Shown here one piece after another: positions 8,771 through 17,319 of a stretch of DNA of 64,000 nucleotides. Position numbers and translations under genes: made by a program. The first letter of the stretch is position 1; every line of letters starts with the position of its first letter. Origin of the DNA: Bog-756 sp963829235 (GTDB lineage Bacteria; Actinomycetota; Acidimicrobiia; Acidimicrobiales; RAAP-2); contig CAWHIF010000007.1 in the NCBI GenBank assembly GCA_963829235.1, forward strand, positions 62,001-126,000, in the 5' to 3' direction. The notes beneath the pieces are model-generated. The model made no database searches and had not been told where the DNA came from. It saw only the letters and a program-made list of their open reading frames with translations.

Positions 8771-9508
8771 GTGGCACGAATCGTGATGGTACACGGGGCA
8801 TTCAACGAATTGTGGGGGCCGAACGAGCTCAAGGCCCGGTGGCTGCCCGCGCTCCGGGACGGTCTCTGGCACCACGGTGTGGAGATCGACGACACCGATG
8901 CCGAGGTGTGCTTCTACGGGGACCTCTTCCGAAGAGAACCGGGCACCGAGGAAGACCGGCGAATCGAGGAATCACGAGCCGGCATCGCCGACGCACTCTC
9001 CGATCTGTCCGGAAACGAGATGATCCGGGCGCTGAGCCGGTTGGCGGGCGAAGCCGCGTTCGACCGCACCGTCGACCTGGTCACCATCATGGCCACGGAG
9101 CCGGACCTCCAAGCTCGGATGCGGGCACGGATGGAGTCCCTGGTCGACGGGGATACCCGGGTGATCGTGGCGCACTCGCTCGGATCCGTTCTGTCGTACA
9201 TCGCCCTCAGCAACCACCCCGACTGGAAGGTCGACACCTACATCACCCTGGGATCACCCCTGGCATCACCGATGTTGGACGGACTGGCGGGATCATTCGT
9301 CGATGACTTCGGAGCCTGGCCCGGTTCCGTCAAGCGGTGGGTGAACGTCCGCGCCCTCGACGACAAGGCGTGCTCCGTTTCGCTGACGGAGAGATTCGGC
9401 CCGAAGGTGGAAGAGGTGGTGGTCGACAACGGACATCGGGCCCACGCGCCGGAGCCGTACCTCAATTCGGCGGTCACCGGAGGGGCCATCGCCGCGGCGC
9501 TCTCCTAG
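8771..9508 (+). CDS. Alpha/beta hydrolase (lipase-like)
   Basis: A GTG at 8771 preceded by AAGGGA gives 245 residues; an ATG at 8714 in the same frame has no ribosome site. The protein opens with the alpha/beta-hydrolase strand VARIVMVHGAFNELWGP and has the nucleophile elbow VIVAHSLGSVLSY (G/A-x-S-x-G form) near residue 140, followed by TYITLGSPLASPM. The acid is probably in WVNVRALDDKACSV and the His in VVVDNGHRAHAPEPYL, which carries the HxxH-like end of a Ser-Asp-His triad. No signal peptide, so cytoplasmic. A Glu/Arg-rich helical insertion (GTEEDRRIEESRAGIADAL) covers the active site. Substrate not predictable. Confidence 0.75.
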   Translation: MARIVMVHGAFNELWGPNELKARWLPALRDGLWHHGVEIDDTDAEVCFYGDLFRREPGTEEDRRIEESRAGIADALSDLSGNEMIRALSRLAGEAAFDRTVDLVTIMATEPDLQARMRARMESLVDGDTRVIVAHSLGSVLSYIALSNHPDWKVDTYITLGSPLASPMLDGLAGSFVDDFGAWPGSVKRWVNVRALDDKACSVSLTERFGPKVEEVVVDNGHRAHAPEPYLNSAVTGGAIAAALS

Positions 9509-9574
9509 TCGATACCCGGGTGTCCACCGCAACCGGCGACGCCGGGGCTCCCGGGCGGCGCCGAGCCACCGGCG

Positions 9575-10354
9575 CTACTCCCGCCGGCACGAGACGCAGA
9601 CGACGGCGGCGAACGGGGTCCAGAACCCCTCGTCACCCAGAAGGGCCATCGCCGCCTCGAACGTCTCCCGGCTCACGGGGGGAGCGCCGTTCGCCCGGGC
9701 GACAGCGGGATCGGTCAGCCGATCCTCCACGGCCCGGAACGTGTGGGCCCAGAACGCGGCCTCGGCCGACCCGCCTTGGAGCATGGACGTGTCGACGGTC
9801 ACGTCGAGGTCGGCCACGGGCAGCCGGGAGAGCGTGGTGGGGATCGTGCGGGCCCATGTCCATCCGGACACCAGTGCCGCGGCGACCTCGGCGAGTGCGG
9901 GCGATGTCATGCCGGCGAGGGGGAAGTAGTCGGCCTCCTCCAAGAGCAGCACGCCGCCCGGCCGGAGTGCGTCCACCAGCTCGGGGATGACGTCGTCGGC
10001 TCCGTCGAGGTGCATCAACGTGTTCCGGGTGTGGATGAGATCGACGGACGCCGGAGCGAACTCGAGGTCCTCGATCGACGCCTCCACGATCTCGACGTTG
10101 GACCGTCCGGCCAGATCGTGGAGGAGGGTCACATTGCGGTCGACGGCCAGCACGGTTCCGGTGTCACCGACACGCCGGGCCAGCCACGAAGCGATCGATC
10201 CGCCACCGGCGCCCAACTCCGCACATCGCCATCCCTCCCCGACTCCAAGCTGGTCGAGGAGCCGGATGGACCTCGGGTCGGCCACAGCCTCGAGCAGACG
10301 AAGCCGATCTCCCTCGTCGGCGAGGGAGTTGTCGAACCAGTAACGATCCTTCAT
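9575..10354 (-). CDS. Class I SAM-dependent methyltransferase
   Basis: 259 residues. Motif I is CAELGAGGGSIASWLARRVG near residue 45, motif II ends in TVLAVDRNVTLL, the post-II region is VEIVEASIEDLEFAP and motif IV/V is VDLIHTRNTLMHL followed by LRPGGVLLLEEADYFPL. This is the UbiE/Methyltransf_31 pattern for small-molecule methylation with S-adenosylmethionine. The N-terminal MKDRYWFDNSLADEGDRLRL is characteristic of a group of secondary-metabolite-like methyltransferases, but no biosynthetic genes are adjacent. It is convergent with the hydrolase at 8771 and divergent from the EthD gene. Confidence 0.85.
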   Translation of the reverse strand: MKDRYWFDNSLADEGDRLRLLEAVADPRSIRLLDQLGVGEGWRCAELGAGGGSIASWLARRVGDTGTVLAVDRNVTLLHDLAGRSNVEIVEASIEDLEFAPASVDLIHTRNTLMHLDGADDVIPELVDALRPGGVLLLEEADYFPLAGMTSPALAEVAAALVSGWTWARTIPTTLSRLPVADLDVTVDTSMLQGGSAEAAFWAHTFRAVEDRLTDPAVARANGAPPVSRETFEAAMALLGDEGFWTPFAAVVCVSCRRE

Positions 10355-10558
10355 GTCGTCAGTTTCGCAGCCCGGCCGGGGACGGCCACGAAGTCATCGG
10401 CCGGAAGGCGACCGGGCCCGATCCGCCCGGCTGCACGGGCGGGGTCGGGCCCGGAGATCCGCACACCGGCTCTGGTACCATCGCTTCTTCCGACCGTGGC
10501 GGTCCCACCGGATGGCTCCGGCGGTTCCGTCAACGCAGGCAGAAAGGTCGACCAGGCA

Positions 10559-10846
10559 ATGATCCGACTCAGCGTGCTCTATCCGTCCACCGAGGGGGCC
10601 ACCTTCGACCACGACTACTACCGCGACAAGCACGTACCGCTCGCGGTGAAGAACTGGGGGCTCGACGGCGCGGAGATCGACAAAGGGCTCGACGGTCCCT
10701 ACGTCGCCGCGGTGCACTTCAAGTTCGAGTCGCCAGAGGCCCTGGCAACGGCGATGGGCGCCCCCGGAACCGGCGACGTACTGGCCGATGTGGCCAACTA
10801 CACCACGATCGCCCCGGTCCTCCAGACCAGCGAGATCGTGGGCTGA
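10559..10846 (+). CDS. EthD-family ferredoxin-like (dimeric alpha/beta barrel) protein
   Basis: 95 residues from ATG 10559 behind AGAAAGG. The sequence MIRLSVLYPSTEGATFDHDY and YYRDKHVPLAVKNWG is diagnostic of the EthD family ('vlYp...gatFD.dYY...H.pla'), and the C-terminal VLADVANYTTIAPVLQTSEI completes the fold. EthD proteins are small dimeric alpha+beta barrels; some are required for ethyl tert-butyl ether degradation, others belong to polyketide cyclase-like pathways, and most have no assigned role. There is no operon partner here, so its job stays open. Ordinary high-GC codon use. Confidence 0.85.
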   Translation: MIRLSVLYPSTEGATFDHDYYRDKHVPLAVKNWGLDGAEIDKGLDGPYVAAVHFKFESPEALATAMGAPGTGDVLADVANYTTIAPVLQTSEIVG

Positions 10847-10906
10847 GCGGAGGCCGCGCCGGCCAGGCGGGCCGGCCGGCCCCCTTGGGACCCCGTCGGC
10901 CTGTCG

Positions 10907-11665
10907 CTACGGGTGGGCCACCCAGTTCCAGTGATCCGACAGCTGCTCGAGGAACTCGGAGAGGCCGAGCGGTCCGATGCCTTCCATGTCGAACAACCGC
11001 AAGCCCACATCCCGGCACAGGAGATCGAAGAGCTCCTCGGACATTCCGGTGCCGAGCCCGTGCTCGAAGGCGATGACCGGCTTGGCTCGTCGCAAGGTGT
11101 CGACCGCCCCTTCGAGCACGTGGAGCTCCGCCCCCTCGACGTCGATCTTCACGAAGTCGGGAAGCCACCCGTCAGGACAGTTGTCATCCAGGCGTTCCGT
11201 CGTGACCGTGATCGTCTCGGTGCGCACCCCCTTGGGACGCCGGCCGGGCAAGTGCTCGGCCAGCCCGCTGAGGCCCTGGTGACCCGCATCGAGGACATGG
11301 ACGAACTCCATCCGGCCGGCCACGTTGGAGAGCGCACGCTCGCGGACCTCGATCGTCGGGAACTCCTGGGCCAGCTTCTCGCTCATGAGCGGAATGGGCT
11401 CGTAGGCGATGTGGTGACCGGCCGGGGCGACCCGCTGGATGTCGCGCAGGAAGATGCCCTGATTCGCCCCGACCTCGAGGCAGTTCGAGTCGGCCCGCAG
11501 TCCGAATCTGAGCAACAGCTTCAAGTGATAGTCGTCTCTCCGGTTTCGTCGGACGACCCAGTCGCCGTGATCCCCCTGGAGGAGGTGGACGAGCCGATCC
11601 CTGCCCTGCGCCACTGCCCGGCGTGCGCCCACCTGGTCAGCCCATCGCCCCAGCTCGTGCCGCAC
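10907..11665 (-). CDS. FkbM-family methyltransferase
   Basis: 252 residues. The FkbM fold is seen in NCLEVGANQGIFLRDIQRVA (SAM-binding motif I), HHIAYEPIPLMSEKLAQEF (motif II with the acidic residue), VRERALSNVAGRMEFV and LPDFVKIDVEGAELHVLEGA, the last being the hallmark 'D.EG.E...L.GA' of the family. FkbM enzymes O-methylate sugars and polyketides. It lies 10 bases downstream of gtrA on the same strand, so it probably modifies a surface glycan or lipid-linked sugar together with the GtrA/GT39 system of which a remnant lies upstream. Confidence 0.85.
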   Translation of the reverse strand: MRHELGRWADQVGARRAVAQGRDRLVHLLQGDHGDWVVRRNRRDDYHLKLLLRFGLRADSNCLEVGANQGIFLRDIQRVAPAGHHIAYEPIPLMSEKLAQEFPTIEVRERALSNVAGRMEFVHVLDAGHQGLSGLAEHLPGRRPKGVRTETITVTTERLDDNCPDGWLPDFVKIDVEGAELHVLEGAVDTLRRAKPVIAFEHGLGTGMSEELFDLLCRDVGLRLFDMEGIGPLGLSEFLEQLSDHWNWVAHP

Positions 11666-11675
11666 GGGGCCAAGG

Positions 11676-12248
11676 TTACCGCCTGAGCGTTGTCGACTCG
11701 AAGGACCAACCGGGGGCGGTGCGTCCTGTCGCCGACAGCTCCTTGGGCTCGCGCCTTCTCCCCGACACCGACGTGGGTCCGGCCGCGTCGACCTGGGCCC
11801 GGTCGCGGTCGCCGGTGCGGAACAGGACGCGATCGAGCATCTGGTACTGCACCACCCACAGGGTTCCGTAGGCGGCGATGTTCGCCGTCAGCACGGCCAC
11901 GGTGTGGCTCCAGTGACTCCACCCTGCGGTATGGCTCGCCATCATTCCGACGGCCAAGGTCGAAACCACGAGTCCGGTGCACGACAGTGCACAGAACGGC
12001 ACGATCTGGCCGAACAGGGATGGCCGGCCGGTGGAGCTCCATACCCATCTCCGATTGAGCTCGAACGACGGCACCGTACCGACCGCGGTGGCAATGACGT
12101 TCGACCACGTGGCCGGAAGATCGACCAGGCCGACGAGGATGCCCAGGACGACCAGGCTCGTGGCCGTGGCCACGACGGACACCGCGGAGTACTTCATCAA
12201 CCGGATGACGGTGGCGCGCCGGATCGACCGATTCAGTCGCCGGATCAT
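11676..12248 (-). CDS. GtrA-family membrane protein (polyprenyl-linked sugar flippase type)
   Basis: 190 residues from ATG 12248. Four hydrophobic helices are visible: YSAVSVVATATSLVVLGILV, WSNVIATAVGTVPSFELNR, FCALSCTGLVVSTLAVGMMA and VAVLTANIAAYGTLWVVQYQ. The loop PSFELNRRWVW after helix 2 is the GtrA signature. A polar tail of about 45 residues follows. The family helps translocate undecaprenyl-phosphate sugars or anchors glycosyltransferases. Its start overlaps the stop of the GT39 C-terminal fragment as ATGA, a coupling arrangement that shows the two once formed an operon with the FkbM gene downstream. Confidence 0.85.
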   Translation of the reverse strand: MIRRLNRSIRRATVIRLMKYSAVSVVATATSLVVLGILVGLVDLPATWSNVIATAVGTVPSFELNRRWVWSSTGRPSLFGQIVPFCALSCTGLVVSTLAVGMMASHTAGWSHWSHTVAVLTANIAAYGTLWVVQYQMLDRVLFRTGDRDRAQVDAAGPTSVSGRRREPKELSATGRTAPGWSFESTTLRR

Positions 12249-12523
12249 GTGGGCGACGTGAGGTCGTAGACCGTTTGGCCGCCGATCGTCTTCGTGGTGA
12301 AGTGGGCCTCGACCCAGCTGGTGATGGCCGCGTCGCTGTTGGCGCCTCCCCCGCCACCCGGAGCGCCTCCGCCGCCGGCCCGGCCGGGACCACCCAACGT
12401 GGAGACGGCGGGACCGTCCGCCCACCCCGTGCAGCGGCGGCCGGAGGAGGGGCGTGTTCCGCAGCCATGGGCTGGGAGGAGGGGGGACGGGCGGCGGCGA
12501 CACGGTGATGGACATGACGGCAT
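12245..12523 (-). pseudogene. C-terminal remnant of a GT39-family (ArnT-like) glycosyltransferase
   Basis: The minus-strand frame ends with a Gly-rich linker (GGAPGGGGGANSD), then AAITSWVEAHFTTKTIGGQT and VYDLTSPT. A Gly-rich linker followed by 'I..WV..hf....i.g..vYDLt' is the typical extreme C-terminus of actinobacterial GT39 membrane mannosyltransferase-like proteins, which are normally about 600-800 residues. Only about 45-90 residues are left: upstream of about 12400 the frame is Ser/Pro/Arg-rich with no hydrophobic helices, and by 12660 the patatin gene begins on the other strand. The stop codon overlaps the gtrA start (ATGA), which supports this being the real 3' end of a gene whose front was deleted. 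Family assignment is from memory of the tail motif. Confidence 0.45.
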
Positions 12524-12672
12524 CCTCGGATCTGCTGCTGGGAGTGCGCTGGGGACGGGCTGGGTGGCGAGTAGGACCCGTCGGGGCCCGTCGACCCTGT
12601 GCGTGTCGGCGTGCAGGCATCCTGGGTCCAGTGGTAAGCCAAGACCTCACCATCCACCCAAGAGGAGGCAGC

Positions 12673-13518
12673 GTGCGGTGCGGACTGGTACTGGCCGGAG
12701 GGGGCGTCGCCGGCATCGCCTGGGAGCTCGGCGTCCTCCGTGGCATCGGGGACGCGGACACCGAGTTGCAGTCGGACGTCATCGCCGCCGACGTGGTGGT
12801 GGGAACGTCGGCCGGCTCAGCTGTCGGGGCGCAAATCACCAGCGGGACGGCCATCGAGGCCCTGTATGCGGCCCAGCTCGACGAGATCTCGTACGAGATC
12901 GAGGTCGATGTGGACCTCGAGGAGCTCATGACCCGATTCGTGGCCATCACCAGCGGGGCACAGGGCGCCGAGGACATGCGGCGGCGTATCGGTGCCCTTG
13001 CCCTCGATACGCCGACCGTCGGTGAGGCCGTTCGGCGCGCCGTCATCGCCGCCCGGCTGCCGGAACCATCGTGGCCGGACCGGAAGCTCCTCGTGACGGC
13101 CGTCGACGCGCACTCGGGTGCACTGACCGTCTTCACCAAGGAGTCGGGCGTCGAACTGGCCGACGCGGTGGCGGCCAGCTGCGCCGTGCCCGGCGTCTGG
13201 CCACCGGTGACCATCGGTGGGCACCGCTACATCGACGGAGGGGTTCGATCGGGCAGCAACGCCGACCTGGCCGTCGGCTGCGAGCGGGTGCTCGTGATCA
13301 CCCCCTCGCGGGCCGATGCGCCGCAGCCCTGGGGGAACCTCGATGACGAGATCCATCGACTGGGACCGGCGGTCGTCCACGTCATCTCCGCCGATGTGGC
13401 GTCGATCACCGCGTTCGGCACCAACCCGCTCTCTCCGGCCGTCCGAGGGCCCTCCGCCCTCGCCGGGCGGGCCGTGGGCCGGGCCGCCGCAGCCGACCTC
13501 GCCGCCTTCTGGAGCTGA
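12673..13518 (+). CDS. Patatin-like phospholipase
   Basis: 281 residues from GTG 12673, chosen because AGAGGAGG (12661-12668) sits just before it; earlier starts lack a site. The patatin elements are complete: the oxyanion loop LAGGGVAGIAWELGVLRG, the nucleophile motif VVVGTSAGSAVG (G-x-S-x-G) near residue 43, and the catalytic Asp in HRYIDGGVRSGSNADLA near residue 190. Such proteins hydrolyse acyl esters of phospholipids with a Ser-Asp dyad. There is no signal peptide or membrane helix, so it is cytoplasmic or membrane-peripheral. It is monocistronic and divergent from the GT39/gtrA/fkbM remnant operon. Confidence 0.9.
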   Translation: MRCGLVLAGGGVAGIAWELGVLRGIGDADTELQSDVIAADVVVGTSAGSAVGAQITSGTAIEALYAAQLDEISYEIEVDVDLEELMTRFVAITSGAQGAEDMRRRIGALALDTPTVGEAVRRAVIAARLPEPSWPDRKLLVTAVDAHSGALTVFTKESGVELADAVAASCAVPGVWPPVTIGGHRYIDGGVRSGSNADLAVGCERVLVITPSRADAPQPWGNLDDEIHRLGPAVVHVISADVASITAFGTNPLSPAVRGPSALAGRAVGRAAAADLAAFWS

Positions 13519-13683
13519 TTGCCGCGCCGGGCGGCCGCCGGGGCCGATGTCGACGCCGCGGAGGTCCTCCGATGGGAGGCCCGTATCGCCGACGGGGAGG
13601 TGCGAGACCGGGCCGACCGGCACGGTCCAAAAACCATTAACTCGATGGGTAGACTCGGGTTTCTCACGTATCCGGGAGGCTCG

Positions 13684-14561
13684 ATGACCACCAACGAGAT
13701 CGCCGCCGCTACAAAGACCAGGTCCGGCAGCTGACTCCCCGCATCGGGGCCGAAATCAGCGGGGTGGACCTGGCCACGGAATTGCCCGACGAGACCCGGG
13801 CAGAGATCCGGACTGCCCTCCTCGCCCACCGGGTCGTCTTCTTTCGCGCCCAGCATCTCGACGCCGAAGGCCAGCTCGCCTTCGCCCGGGGGCTCGGTCC
13901 GCTCACCCGGGCCCATCCGACACTTCCGGCGAGCAGCGTGAGCCGGCACTGTTCGACCTGGACTCAAAGCGGGCCCGGCCGCCAACCACTGGCACAGACT
14001 GAATTCGTCGAGCAACCGCCGACGTTCTCGATACTCCGGGCCGTCGTCATCCCCGGATCGGCGGTGACACACTGTGGGCCACACGGTGGCCGGCTACGCT
14101 GACCCTGGCCCAGCACCGGGCCCTGGCCAACGAGCTCCGTGCCGTGCAGACCAACGGCAGGACTACGGCGGTCGACGTGGCGAAGGCCAAAGGACGGCTC
14201 CGGCCCGAGGAGCTCGAGCACCTGAAGACCTTCGTCTCGACCGTCAATGAAACGGAACACGGTGGTACGAACCATCCCGAAACCGGAGAGCCTCGCTCTG
14301 CTCGGAGGCTTCGCCCGACGCCTGGTGGGCCATCAGTCGGCCGGCGGTCGACATCCTGCGACCTTGCAGGCATACGTACGCGCCCCGAGAACACCGTGCG
14401 ATGGCATGGCGTGCCGTCGACGTCGCCTTCTGGTACAACCGTTCGACGCAGCACGATGCCATCTACGACTACGGGACCCGGCGCCGGCATGTCGGCGCAC
14501 CACCACCGCCGGCGTCATCCCCGTCGGGCTCGACGGTCGCCCGAGCATCGCGCTGAGGTGA
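13684..14561 (+). pseudogene. TauD/TfdA-family Fe(II)/2-oxoglutarate dioxygenase, heavily frame-broken
   Basis: Fragments in all three frames line up in order with a TauD-type dioxygenase of about 290 residues: MTTNEIAAAT, RQLTPRIGAEISGVDLATEL, LAHRVVFFRAQHLDAEGQL, then EFVEQPPTFSILRAVVIPG, ATRWPATLTLAQHRALANEL, TVVRTIPK, and a C-terminal VDVAFWYNRSTQHDAIYDYG followed by RPSIALR. At least six frame changes are needed. The iron-binding His-x-Asp region (CACTGGCACAGACTGAATTC) is itself disrupted, and the usual 'W.DNR.t.H' is WYNRSTQH, with Asp replaced by Tyr. The density of lesions fits a decayed gene better than the neighbouring intact genes do, but the next gene is also broken, so consensus error contributes or may explain it. 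Confidence 0.6.
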
Positions 14562-14642
14562 CCCGGCGGACTACTACCGGGAGAACTGACGGGACGGACA
14601 GGACCGGGTCGGCGCCGGCCGCACGGGCCATCTGGCTGGCGC

Positions 14643-15413
14643 TCAGCCCCGTCCACCACCCGACCGAGCCTTACCTGCTCGGACACGCGGCGTCACGATC
14701 ACGTTCACGCTGAAAGGTCGCACGCACGCGTCAGCGACTGGGCGGCTGGCGTGGGGACCGAACTGTCGAACCAGGGAGATGAACCACTCCGGCACCGCCG
14801 GCGACGCGGCGCCGACGAGGGCCACATCGGCTTCATTGGCCAGGGTCAGATCCACGAGATCCTGGAGCTGTCCGTCCGTCAGAGGGAAGACCTCCCCGGT
14901 GAACCGGTTCCTGAACACCGTCGGATGACCGGCTCCGATCTGTGGATAGAGAAAAGCCGCGATCGCACGAGGCATAGAGATGGACGAGAGCTTCCACAGC
15001 TGGTCCGACCGCAGTCGGTGAGCACGTCCCGCTCGTCCAATCCGAGCAGCGCGAATCCGAACCCGTCGGTCCCAGCAGGCTGGCACAACCCGGCCGTCGA
15101 GAGCGCCGGGTGGACCCCCAGTCCATCAGGAGTCGTTCCGTCCGCTTCAGATGGTCGAGGAGTCGCCCGAGCAGATGCGGCACGGCATCGGCATGCCGGT
15201 CGTACAGGAGTCGGAGGGCACGTCCTCGCCGACGCTCCCTCCCGTATCGACGTGATGCGACTGCCTTCGACCAGTGTCCACCACGATCACCTCCACCGTC
15301 CCGGAGCTTGTCCGCTCCAGGAGAGTGAGGCGATGGTACAAACGGCAGCGGGCCCCGCGGCGCCAGGTGACCGCCCCGGGGCCCAGACGGGTCCCAGCCC
15401 CGGTCGTGCCCAT
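14643..15413 (-). pseudogene. DUF6817-like protein, frame broken
   Basis: On the minus strand, pieces from three frames give, in order: GTVEVIVVDTG, HLLGRLLDHLKRTERLLMDW followed by GS, a short Gly/His-type segment containing GTDGFGFALLGLDERDVLTD, EALVHLYASCDRGFS, PTVFRNRFTGEVFPLTDGQL and DLVDLTLANEADVAL. The pattern 'HL..t..LL..WG', 'GTdGF', 'R..l', 'DR', 'dR.tG....l', 'l..ltlANe.D' resembles the DUF6817 family, proteins of about 200 residues without a known function. At least three indels are needed (about 15230, 15090 and 14990-15020). The start near 15413 and end near 14700 are approximate. The family number is from memory; the motif order is what I see. Confidence 0.45.
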
Positions 15414-15434
15414 CCCCCTCCGGCGAGCCTGGCA

Positions 15435-16190
15435 CTAGCCCGGTCGCTGGAACACGATCATCTCCGCAGTGGCGCGGCGGACGCTGTCGGTGGGCGGCAA
15501 CGCCCGAAGGGCCTCGATGGCGGGCCTCGTGACCTCCTCGACGGCATCCTCGTCCAGCTCGCGCAGCGCCGGCCACGTGCGGTTGGCGATGGCCGCCAGC
15601 TCGTGGTCGGGTGATGCGTGCCACTGGCGCTCCAACCGGTGGACGGCGCCGGCAAATCCGGCGTTCCCGCCCCAGACGAGTACTTCGTCAACGGACACCC
15701 CGCGTGGACGCGACGCCCCCCGGCGGGCGTCGATCCGGGCTCCCATGTCCGAGATGATCGCGCCCACCCGGTCGCCGGCCAACGGGCACTGGGTTGCGCA
15801 GACCACGTAGCTGCCCCCGGGGCGGATCACCCTGGCCGCCTCCCGGAAGAGCGCCATCGGCTCCGCCACCGAGTGGACCACCCACACCGACACGGCGTGG
15901 GCGACACTGCCGGTGGCCAGAGACATTCTCATCGCGTCGGACAGGACGACGACCGGGCCGAGCCGCAACCGGGCGCGGGACAGCATGGGGGCCGAAAGGT
16001 CCAGGCCGATCACACGCCGGCCCCGGCGCCGCAGGCCCAGAGCCACAACGCCCGTACCCACTCCTATCTCGAGAATCGGGCCGTCCCCTGCGGGTAGGTG
16101 GGCGTCCACGTCGCCGGCGTACTCGTCACCCCGCTGCTCACCTCCACGGGTCTCGTCGTAGTGCTCGGCCAGTTGGTCGTACTCGGTCAT
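15435..16190 (-). CDS. Class I SAM-dependent methyltransferase
   Basis: 251 residues, intact. MTEYDQLAEHYDETRGGEQR is a common start of Methyltransf_11/25 enzymes. Motif I is ILEIGVGTGVVALGLRRRG, motif II VIGLDLSAPMLSRAR, motif IV AHAVSVWVVHSVAEPM, and RVIRPGGSYVVCATQCPL is the post-IV strand. The C-terminal half (HRLERQWHASPDHELAAIA, WPALRELDEDAVEEVTRPA) forms the substrate cap. It probably methylates a small molecule; acceptor not predictable. It is the first intact gene after the broken stretch 13.6-15.4 kb and stands alone. Confidence 0.85.
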   Translation of the reverse strand: MTEYDQLAEHYDETRGGEQRGDEYAGDVDAHLPAGDGPILEIGVGTGVVALGLRRRGRRVIGLDLSAPMLSRARLRLGPVVVLSDAMRMSLATGSVAHAVSVWVVHSVAEPMALFREAARVIRPGGSYVVCATQCPLAGDRVGAIISDMGARIDARRGASRPRGVSVDEVLVWGGNAGFAGAVHRLERQWHASPDHELAAIANRTWPALRELDEDAVEEVTRPAIEALRALPPTDSVRRATAEMIVFQRPG

Positions 16191-16281
16191 CTCCCGATGT
16201 TGACACCGCCGCCGCCGGACGGTCGAAGCGACAGGCGACCGACGGCCGCGGCCCGATCATCGGCCCGCACCGGCCCGTTGC

Positions 16282-16725
16282 TCAGCTATGGGTGATCTTC
16301 GCTTCCATGGCTTCGATGCGGTCGTAGAGATCCTTCAGACCACCCTGGGTGTGGACGTCGAGCCGATCGAGGATCTCCAGAGTATCGTCGTAGGTGTGCT
16401 GCGATCGGAGATCGCTCGCCTGACTCTGCACGTTCTGTCCCACCATGATGACCGAGAGCAGTACCAACTGGAGGAACGTCTGGGCGATCCACGCGATGAT
16501 CCCCTCCCCTCCGGGCTTGAGTGCCGGTCGGAGCCCCAGCAGCGCGATCCCCGCGAACACGTAGGCGCACCACATCGAGCCGACGATATTGGTGAGGAAC
16601 ACCGCAATTTTCGCGTTCACACCATCGGCGCGCCGGACGTCGCCACGCAGACCGTGGACGCTGATCGCCTGCTTGAAGAGGCGATGTGCCTTCACCGGTT
16701 TCGGTATCTGAATTCCGTCGCTCAT
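16282..16725 (-). CDS. DUF1003-like membrane protein
   Basis: 147 residues from ATG 16725, preceded on its strand by a strong AAGGAGG seven bases away. Two hydrophobic helices (VGSMWCAYVFAGIALLGL and WIAQTFLQLVLLSVIMVG) are followed by the conserved QNVQSQASDLRSQHTYDDT and a charged coiled tail (LKDLYDRIEAMEAKITHS). 'GSm.cayvFa' and 'FLQLVLLs.iMvgQN.q' are typical of the DUF1003/DUF6328-like two-helix proteins of actinobacteria. Function unknown. It lies 213 bases downstream of the GntR regulator gene on the same strand and may be under its influence. Confidence 0.7.
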   Translation of the reverse strand: MSDGIQIPKPVKAHRLFKQAISVHGLRGDVRRADGVNAKIAVFLTNIVGSMWCAYVFAGIALLGLRPALKPGGEGIIAWIAQTFLQLVLLSVIMVGQNVQSQASDLRSQHTYDDTLEILDRLDVHTQGGLKDLYDRIEAMEAKITHS

Positions 16726-16938
16726 CGTTCCTCCTTGCTGGGTCTGCAAAGCATCTCACCCTGGCCGAGGGATGCCACTGATCCACAGCTACCGGAGGGG
16801 CCACCGACCAAGCCGGGGACGGCCCCCCGGTGCTCCACCGAGAACGTCCGTCGACGCGATCACGACCGGGCGATCCGGTCGATCAGACAGGCTGTTCGTT
16901 GTTGTCGCCGATGGGTCGGAAGGTGGCACGGGGCACTG

Positions 16939-17319
16939 TCAGGCAACCCCTCCCTCCGCCCGGGAGGTCGCAGACGCCATGCCCTTGATCATTTCGATCA
17001 CCTCGTCGGTGCCATATCCGTGGTGTCGGGCGAAGTCGACCAACTCGTTGACCTTGCGGAGCACGGCGCTCTGCTCAGGGGTGCCGACAACGGTGATCCC
17101 CCGACCGCGGCGGAACTCCAGGAGCCCTTCGTCCCGAAGGATGTGCATGGCCCGCAGGACAGTGTTCTTGTTCACCCCCAAGACCGCGGCGATGTCCTTG
17201 ACCAGGGGCAAACGATCACCCGGAGCAGCCTCACCGTCGGCGATGGCCCGACGGATGTCGGCGGCGACTTGGTCGTGCAGGGGAATCGGTCCCGTACGGT
17301 CGATCTGAAGAAGGTGCAT
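16939..17319 (-). CDS. GntR-family transcriptional regulator (YtrA subfamily)
   Basis: 126 residues. The winged helix is complete: IPLHDQVAADIRRAIADGEA, GDRLPLVKDIAAVLGVNKNT and VLRAMHILRDEGLLEFRRGR. The remaining 50 residues (a short helical pair, EQSAVLRKVNELVDFARHHG) are too few for a FadR or UTRA ligand domain and match YtrA-type repressors, which dimerise through this tail and usually control ABC exporters or small membrane proteins. The ATG at 17319 has no Shine-Dalgarno site; a TATAGT -10 element lies ten bases upstream, so the mRNA should be leaderless. The start codon itself lies inside an inverted repeat, consistent with tight autorepression. Confidence 0.85.
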   Translation of the reverse strand: MHLLQIDRTGPIPLHDQVAADIRRAIADGEAAPGDRLPLVKDIAAVLGVNKNTVLRAMHILRDEGLLEFRRGRGITVVGTPEQSAVLRKVNELVDFARHHGYGTDEVIEMIKGMASATSRAEGGVA

